From the NCBI RefSeq assembly GCF_041154505.1, contig NZ_AP028672.1, forward strand, positions 806,001 to 870,000: DNA of 64,000 bases. The letters are read 5' to 3'. The notes beneath the pieces are model-generated. The model ran no database searches. It saw only the letters and a list, made by a program, of their open reading frames with translations, and had not been told where the DNA came from. Position 1 is the stretch's first letter. Each line of letters begins with the position of its first letter. The stretch is from Acidovorax sp. A79. Its GTDB lineage: Bacteria > Pseudomonadota > Gammaproteobacteria > Burkholderiales > Burkholderiaceae_C. Positions 60,027 through 64,000 of this stretch are shown piece by piece. The translations under genes and the position numbers were made by a program.

Positions 60027-60892
60027 AGGGCAACGGCGGCCTCGGTCCGCGATGTGTCGGCGAAGGGAGAAGCGGGCCACTGGAGCAGTTCCAGCCGGCC
60101 GTCCAGGTGTTCGACCAGCGCGGTGTGGCTTTCCACCCAGTCGCCGTCATTGCAATACAGGGTTCCGCCGATCTCCCGCATCTCCGCGCGGTGGATATGG
60201 CCGCACACCACGCCGTCATGTCCCCTGCGGCGCGCCTCGGCGGCCACGGCCACTTCAAAGTCGGTCACGTAATTGAGCGCCTTCTTGACCTTGCCCTTCA
60301 GGTAGGCCGACAGCGACCAGTAGGGCAGCCCCATGCGGGCGCGCAAGGTGTTGAGGTGCCGGTTGAGCCGCAGCGTGAACTCATACAGGTTGTCCCCCAG
60401 GTAGGCCAGCCACTTGGCGCACTGGATCACTCCGTCAAAGTGGTCTCCGTGCGTGACCCACAGGCTGCGGCCGTCCGCCGTGGTGTGCACCGCCTCGGCC
60501 AGCACTTCGATGCCGCCGAACGAGTGGCCGACAAAGGCGCGTGCAAACTCGTCATGGTTGCCAGGCACGAAGACCACCCGGCATCCCTTGCGCGCGCGCC
60601 GCAGGAGCTTTTGCACGACATCGTTGTGGGCCTGGGGCCAGAACCACTTGCGGCGCAGCTGCCAGCCGTCGACGATGTCGCCCACGAGGTAGAGGTGGTC
60701 GCTGGGGTGGTGCTTGAGAAAGTCCAGCAGCGCGACAGCCTGGCACCCCGGGGTGCCCAGGTGCAAATCCGAAATGAAGACCGCGCGGTACCGGCGATGA
60801 CCCGCCGCGAAGGCATGTGCGTCGTCGGCCATGTCCTCGTGGCCCACGGACGGTTCCATCCAGGGGCCCAGGGCATCGAACGCGGTGCGCAT
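60023..60892 (-). CDS. Metallophosphoesterase of the PlcP/LpxH-like (COG2908) group
   Basis: The 289-residue binuclear-metal enzyme has FISDLHLG (about residue 40), GDIVDGWQL, GNHDEFARA, VTHGDHFDG and GHIHRAEM in family order. LpxH cleaves UDP-diacylglucosamine in lipid A synthesis. PlcP, a relative with WPQAHNDVVQKLLRRARKG-type sequence, cleaves phospholipids to diacylglycerol during phosphate starvation. The sequence and its place between an OlsB-like gene and a GT4 gene favour PlcP. The annotation UDP-2,3-diacylglucosamine diphosphatase remains possible. The start touches the upstream stop (TGATG), and the stop overlaps the agt-like start. Confidence 0.8.
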   Translation of the reverse strand: MRTAFDALGPWMEPSVGHEDMADDAHAFAAGHRRYRAVFISDLHLGTPGCQAVALLDFLKHHPSDHLYLVGDIVDGWQLRRKWFWPQAHNDVVQKLLRRARKGCRVVFVPGNHDEFARAFVGHSFGGIEVLAEAVHTTADGRSLWVTHGDHFDGVIQCAKWLAYLGDNLYEFTLRLNRHLNTLRARMGLPYWSLSAYLKGKVKKALNYVTDFEVAVAAEARRRGHDGVVCGHIHRAEMREIGGTLYCNDGDWVESHTALVEHLDGRLELLQWPASPFADTSRTEAAVAL

Positions 60893-61728
60893 CAGGCCCC
60901 CAGGAAATGCTTGCGGTAGCGGGGGTGCAGGTCCGCCAGGCGCATCAGCATCGGCAGGTCCGCGGTGTTGAAGTCCGGGTCCCAGGCTGGAGCGCCCAGC
61001 ACGCGCGCGCCCAAGCGCAGGTAGCCCTTGATGAGCGCCGGGGGCTCCACCGTGATCGAGCCGTCCAGCTGCTCGACGGGCAGCGGCAGCCGGGGAAGCA
61101 CGTGGTATTCGATGGGGGCCAAATGTGTCTTGCGCACCTGCTGCCAGATGCTCGCGGCCGCGTCGCCGCTGACGACGCCGTTGTGCAGCATGGGGATGCT
61201 GGCGCAGCCGATCATCGTGTCGAGCTGGTTGCGCACCATGAAGTCCGCCAGCGCGCTCCACAACGCCATGATCACGCCGCCGTGGCGGTGGTCGGGGTGC
61301 ACGCAGCTGCGGCCCAGCTCCACCATGCGCGGGCGCAGGGAGCGCAGCCGCGTCAGGTCGAACTCGGTGTCGCTGTAGGTGCCGCCGACGCGCCGGGCCT
61401 GTGCGGGAGTGAGCACGCGGTAAGTCCCAATGACTTGCTGGCTCTGGGCGTCGCGCACCAGCAGGTGCTCGCAATAGTCGTCGAACAGGTCCACGTCGTG
61501 GCCGGGGATGGGGGTCGTCAATCGAGCGCCCATCTCCGCCGCGAACACATCGAACCGCAACCGCTGCGCCTGGCGCACCTCATCTTCATGCCGCGCCCAT
61601 GCCACCTCGATGGCCCCCCGCGCCGCCACCGGCTGCAGGGCGCCGGGCATGGCAGCCGTGCCGCGAAGCGGCCGCTGGGGAACGATCTCGGTGGACAGGG
61701 GCGGCGTCAAGGTGGGCAGCTCATTCAT
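60892..61728 (-). CDS. OlsB-like GNAT acyltransferase (ornithine lipid synthesis)
   Basis: The 278-residue protein belongs to the hemolysin-like GNAT group (Acetyltransf_5). It has AQRLRFDVFAAEMGARL, the core RMVELGRSCVHPDHRHGGVI (about residues 148-167) and MIGCASIPM. OlsB N-acylates ornithine with a 3-hydroxy fatty acid, giving lyso-ornithine lipid. A second acyltransferase (OlsA) must be encoded elsewhere. ATG 61728 gives the normal start. The gene is first of an apparent operon with the PlcP-like, GT4, ppk1 and sixA genes. A degenerate TGTCA-N6-TGACA site is about 120 nt upstream. Confidence 0.78.
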   Translation of the reverse strand: MNELPTLTPPLSTEIVPQRPLRGTAAMPGALQPVAARGAIEVAWARHEDEVRQAQRLRFDVFAAEMGARLTTPIPGHDVDLFDDYCEHLLVRDAQSQQVIGTYRVLTPAQARRVGGTYSDTEFDLTRLRSLRPRMVELGRSCVHPDHRHGGVIMALWSALADFMVRNQLDTMIGCASIPMLHNGVVSGDAAASIWQQVRKTHLAPIEYHVLPRLPLPVEQLDGSITVEPPALIKGYLRLGARVLGAPAWDPDFNTADLPMLMRLADLHPRYRKHFLGA

Positions 61729-61845
61729 GGTGCAACATCTCCTTGTGTCAGGACGGGTTCGGCTGGAGGCCCCAACCATGGGCTGGGAACCGTTTCCCCT
61801 GGGCACGAGTGTGAAATTGCCGCGTGACGCCGCCATGTCGGCCGC

Positions 61846-61863
61846 ATGTCAATTCCATGACAG
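61846..61863. promoter_or_regulatory. TGTCA-N6-TGACA element upstream of the olsB-like gene
   Basis: On the minus strand CTGTCATGGAATTGACAT resembles a Pho box with one changed base in the second half-site. It is equally a perfect inverted repeat. It lies about 120-135 nt before the olsB-like start and 68 nt before the divergent GGDEF gene. Which gene it serves is unclear. Confidence 0.35.
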
Positions 61864-61930
61864 CGGATCGCCGCGCAGAACCCTGCATCGGCTCCAACGG
61901 GCCTGCATAATTGGTTCAGGAAACCGCACC

Positions 61931-64000
61931 GTGCACGCATCCGCCCCCACCCGCTCCCGAAGCCCTCTTGCGGGCTCGCTGGTCGTGTTTGTTCTGGCGG
62001 CGGCCTGTGCCGGGGTGGTGGTGTGGGCCCTTGAGCGCCAGGAGCGCGCCCAGCACCGCACGCAGGTGACGGACATGGCGGGTGACCACGTCCAGGCGCT
62101 GCAACGCGCCATCGAGCTGGCCCTGTCGGCCAACAACACCCTGGTGGCGCTGGTGCGCCAGGGCCGGGGAGAGGTGACGCAGTTCGAGGAGATCGGCACG
62201 CAGATGCTGCCCTTCTACCCGGGCATCACGGCCATGGGCCTCTCTCCCGGGGGGGTGGTCAAACAGGTCGTGCCGCGCCAGGGCAACGAGAACTCCATCG
62301 GTTTCGACCAGCTCAACGACCCCCGGCAGGGCCCCGAATCCGCCAGGGCCCGGGAGTCGGGCCGGCTGACCCTGGCCGGCCCCATGGAGCTGGTGCAAGG
62401 CGGCCTGGGCGTGGTGGGGCGCCAGCCCGTCTACCTCGACGATGCCCAGGGGCACCGCGCCTTCTGGGGGTTCACCTACGTCACCATCCGCCTGCCCGAA
62501 GTGCTGGCCGCCGCGCGCCTGCCGCAGCTGACGCTGCGGGGCTACCACTACCGGCTGTGGCGCGTCCGGCCCGACACGGGCGAGGAACAGACCATTGCCG
62601 CATCCGACCCGCCCCCGGGCGCGGACGCGGTGGGCCGGTCGCTGACCCTGCCCAACGGGCAATGGACCCTGAGCCTGGTCCCCATCAAGGGCTGGGGCGA
62701 CCCGGCCGTGCTGCTCATGCGCTGCGCGGTGGGCCTGCTGTTTGCCTTGATGATGACCTACCTGGCCCGGCTTCTTTTCGAGCTGAAGGCCCACGAGCGC
62801 GGGCTGGCCTATCAGGTGGCCCAGCGCACCTCGGAAATCCAGGCCACCCAGCAGCAGCTGCACGCCACCATCGACGCCATCCCGGACCCTCTCTTCGAAC
62901 TCGACCAGGACGGGTTCTATTGCAGCGTGCACAGCCAGCGCGCCGAATTGCTCATGGGCCCCGCCGAAACGCTGGTGGGACGCAACGTGACCGAGGTGCT
63001 GCCAGCGCTGGCAGCCCTGTCGGTGCTGGACGTGCTGAGCGATGCCCAGGCGCAGGGCTGGTCCTCCGGGCGGCAGATCATGCTCGACCTGCCCGGGGTG
63101 GGCACCACGTGGTTTGAGCTGTCCGCCGCGCGCAAGGCCACGTCCCCGGGCGCGAAGCCACGGTTCATCCTGCTGTCGCGCGACATCACGGAGCGCAAGC
63201 GGTCCCAGGAGCAACTGCAGCTGACCGCCCAGGTGTTCGACCAGAGCAGCGAAGCCATCGTGATCGCCGACGCGGCCCATACGATCGTGCGCATCAACCG
63301 GGCTTTCACGCGGATCACGGGGTACACGGAAGCCGAGGCCGTGGGGCAGTCCGTGCGCCTGCTCACGGTCGCCCGGCCGGCAGACAACGCCAGCGCCGAC
63401 GCCGTGTACGCACGGCTGTCCCAGGACGGCCACTGGGAGGGCGAGGCCTGCGGCCGCCGCAAGGACGGGTCCACCTACCCCCAGTGGCTGTCGGTCAGCA
63501 GCGTGCGCGATGGCAATGGCGTCGCCACGCACTCCATCACGCTGTTTCGCGACATCACGCAGCAGCGCGAGGCCCAGGACCGCATCCAGCGCCTGGCGCA
63601 TTTCGACCCGCTCACGAACCTTCCCAACCGCGCGCTGCTGGCCGAGCGCGCGCAGCACCTCATTGCCAACGAGCAGGCGCGAGGCGGCACCCTGGCCATG
63701 CTGTTCCTGGACCTGGACCACTTCAAGAACGTCAACGATTCGCTGGGCCACCGCATTGGAGACATCCTGCTCGTGGCGGTGGCGCAGCGCCTTCAGTCCC
63801 TGCTGCGGCCTCAGGACACCGTCTCGCGCCTGGGGGGCGATGAATTTCTGCTGCTGCTGCCCGCCACCTCGGCACCCTCCGCGGCCGACATGGCAACCCG
63901 GCTGCTCGCGGCCATCGCCCAGCCGTTTCAGGTGGACCCGTACGAACTCACCACCACCTTGTCGGTGGGCATCGCGATGTATCCCGCCGATGGCGACTCG
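61931..64000 (+). CDS. CHASE-PAS-PAS-GGDEF signalling protein (cut by window edge)
   Basis: The reading frame is open to the right edge (689 codons seen). Residues 15-36 form a membrane helix. A periplasmic CHASE-type domain follows (about 45-245, with SGRLTLAGPMELVQGGLGVVG in parts). A second helix lies near 258-280, then two PAS domains (about 310-420 and 430-550). The GGDEF domain has DPLTNLPNRALL and RLGGDEFLLLLP, an intact active site for cyclic di-GMP synthesis. An EAL domain may lie beyond the edge. GTG 61931 has AGGAAA 5-10 nt upstream and a CATAAT hexamer (61906-61911) before that. Confidence 0.88.
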   Translation, partial: MHASAPTRSRSPLAGSLVVFVLAAACAGVVVWALERQERAQHRTQVTDMAGDHVQALQRAIELALSANNTLVALVRQGRGEVTQFEEIGTQMLPFYPGITAMGLSPGGVVKQVVPRQGNENSIGFDQLNDPRQGPESARARESGRLTLAGPMELVQGGLGVVGRQPVYLDDAQGHRAFWGFTYVTIRLPEVLAAARLPQLTLRGYHYRLWRVRPDTGEEQTIAASDPPPGADAVGRSLTLPNGQWTLSLVPIKGWGDPAVLLMRCAVGLLFALMMTYLARLLFELKAHERGLAYQVAQRTSEIQATQQQLHATIDAIPDPLFELDQDGFYCSVHSQRAELLMGPAETLVGRNVTEVLPALAALSVLDVLSDAQAQGWSSGRQIMLDLPGVGTTWFELSAARKATSPGAKPRFILLSRDITERKRSQEQLQLTAQVFDQSSEAIVIADAAHTIVRINRAFTRITGYTEAEAVGQSVRLLTVARPADNASADAVYARLSQDGHWEGEACGRRKDGSTYPQWLSVSSVRDGNGVATHSITLFRDITQQREAQDRIQRLAHFDPLTNLPNRALLAERAQHLIANEQARGGTLAMLFLDLDHFKNVNDSLGHRIGDILLVAVAQRLQSLLRPQDTVSRLGGDEFLLLLPATSAPSAADMATRLLAAIAQPFQVDPYELTTTLSVGIAMYPADGDS

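Noticed and set aside
60023..60892. Plain LpxH (lipid A synthesis) call for the phosphoesterase
   Set aside because: Context between OlsB-like and GT4 genes and the HNDVVQKLL segment favour PlcP, so LpxH is kept only as an alternative.
1..64000. CRISPR array, tRNA/rRNA genes, prophage or IS transposase
   Set aside because: I looked for regular spacer-repeat arrays, cloverleaf RNAs, rRNA sequence, phage structural genes and transposase motifs and found none.

Overview
The window is GC-rich, densely coded chromosomal DNA of a betaproteobacterium. The best fit is the Comamonadaceae, and Acidovorax or a close relative within it. This rests on family-level protein resemblance, codon bias and short dispersed palindromes that I associate with that family. 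No search was run. I see no prophage, no transposase gene, no tRNA or rRNA gene and no CRISPR array. The structural RNA found is the SRP 4.5S RNA (ffs).

Layout. 1-4.1 kb: end of a TolC-like protein, an HlyD-type adaptor and two paralogous ABC-2 permeases, with no ATPase in view. 4.2-11 kb: a metallo-hydrolase, a BASS-type transporter, an Mpo1-like membrane protein, a Crp/Fnr regulator, an aldehyde dehydrogenase, a 270-bp non-coding element with terminal inverted repeats, a DUF2889 protein and a short-chain dehydrogenase. 11-13 kb: a beta-helix repeat protein coupled to a GNAT-like protein, behind a good sigma70-type promoter and a long leader. 13-18.8 kb: molybdenum cofactor genes (moaA, mobA, moeA) beside an exported PilJ/NarX-type sensor domain protein. 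18.9-23.4 kb: an RND efflux pump. 23.5-27.4 kb: rnhA, a methyltransferase, gloB, mltD and a 50-residue DUF3096 protein. 27.5-32.9 kb: an orphan substrate-binding protein, a MAPEG protein, recR, ybaB, dnaX and ffs. 33-44 kb: an exported hypothetical protein, a flavoprotein, an AddAB-like helicase-nuclease pair, trxA, rho and rpmE2. 44-47.2 kb: a GT-C glycosyltransferase and a MATE transporter.

47-62 kb is a phosphate island. Reading the minus strand there are pstS-pstC-pstA-pstB-phoU-phoB-phoR. On the plus strand, divergent from pstS, is ppx. Further along on the minus strand is an olsB-like, plcP-like and GT4 (agt-like) operon running into ppk1-sixA. Pho-box-like direct repeats with an 11-nt period lie upstream of pstS, upstream of ppx, and upstream of ppk1, where they sit inside the last codons of the GT4 gene. 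The simplest reading is a PhoB regulon that imports phosphate, stores and mobilises polyphosphate, and replaces phospholipids with ornithine lipids and glycolipids during phosphate starvation. The window ends inside a CHASE-PAS-GGDEF protein.

Two dispersed short repeat families run through the window. Family A (AGCGCTT / AAGCGCT palindromes in AT-rich flanks) occurs between genes, at gene edges, and in frame inside moeA, the MATE gene and the addA-like gene. Family B (stacked C-run/G-run hairpins) follows four stop codons directly. Other sequence-level signals are a run of nine A residues in dnaX with early stops in the shifted frames, a 33-bp operator-like palindrome before a ribbon-helix-helix protein gene, and a multi-hairpin MITE-like element.
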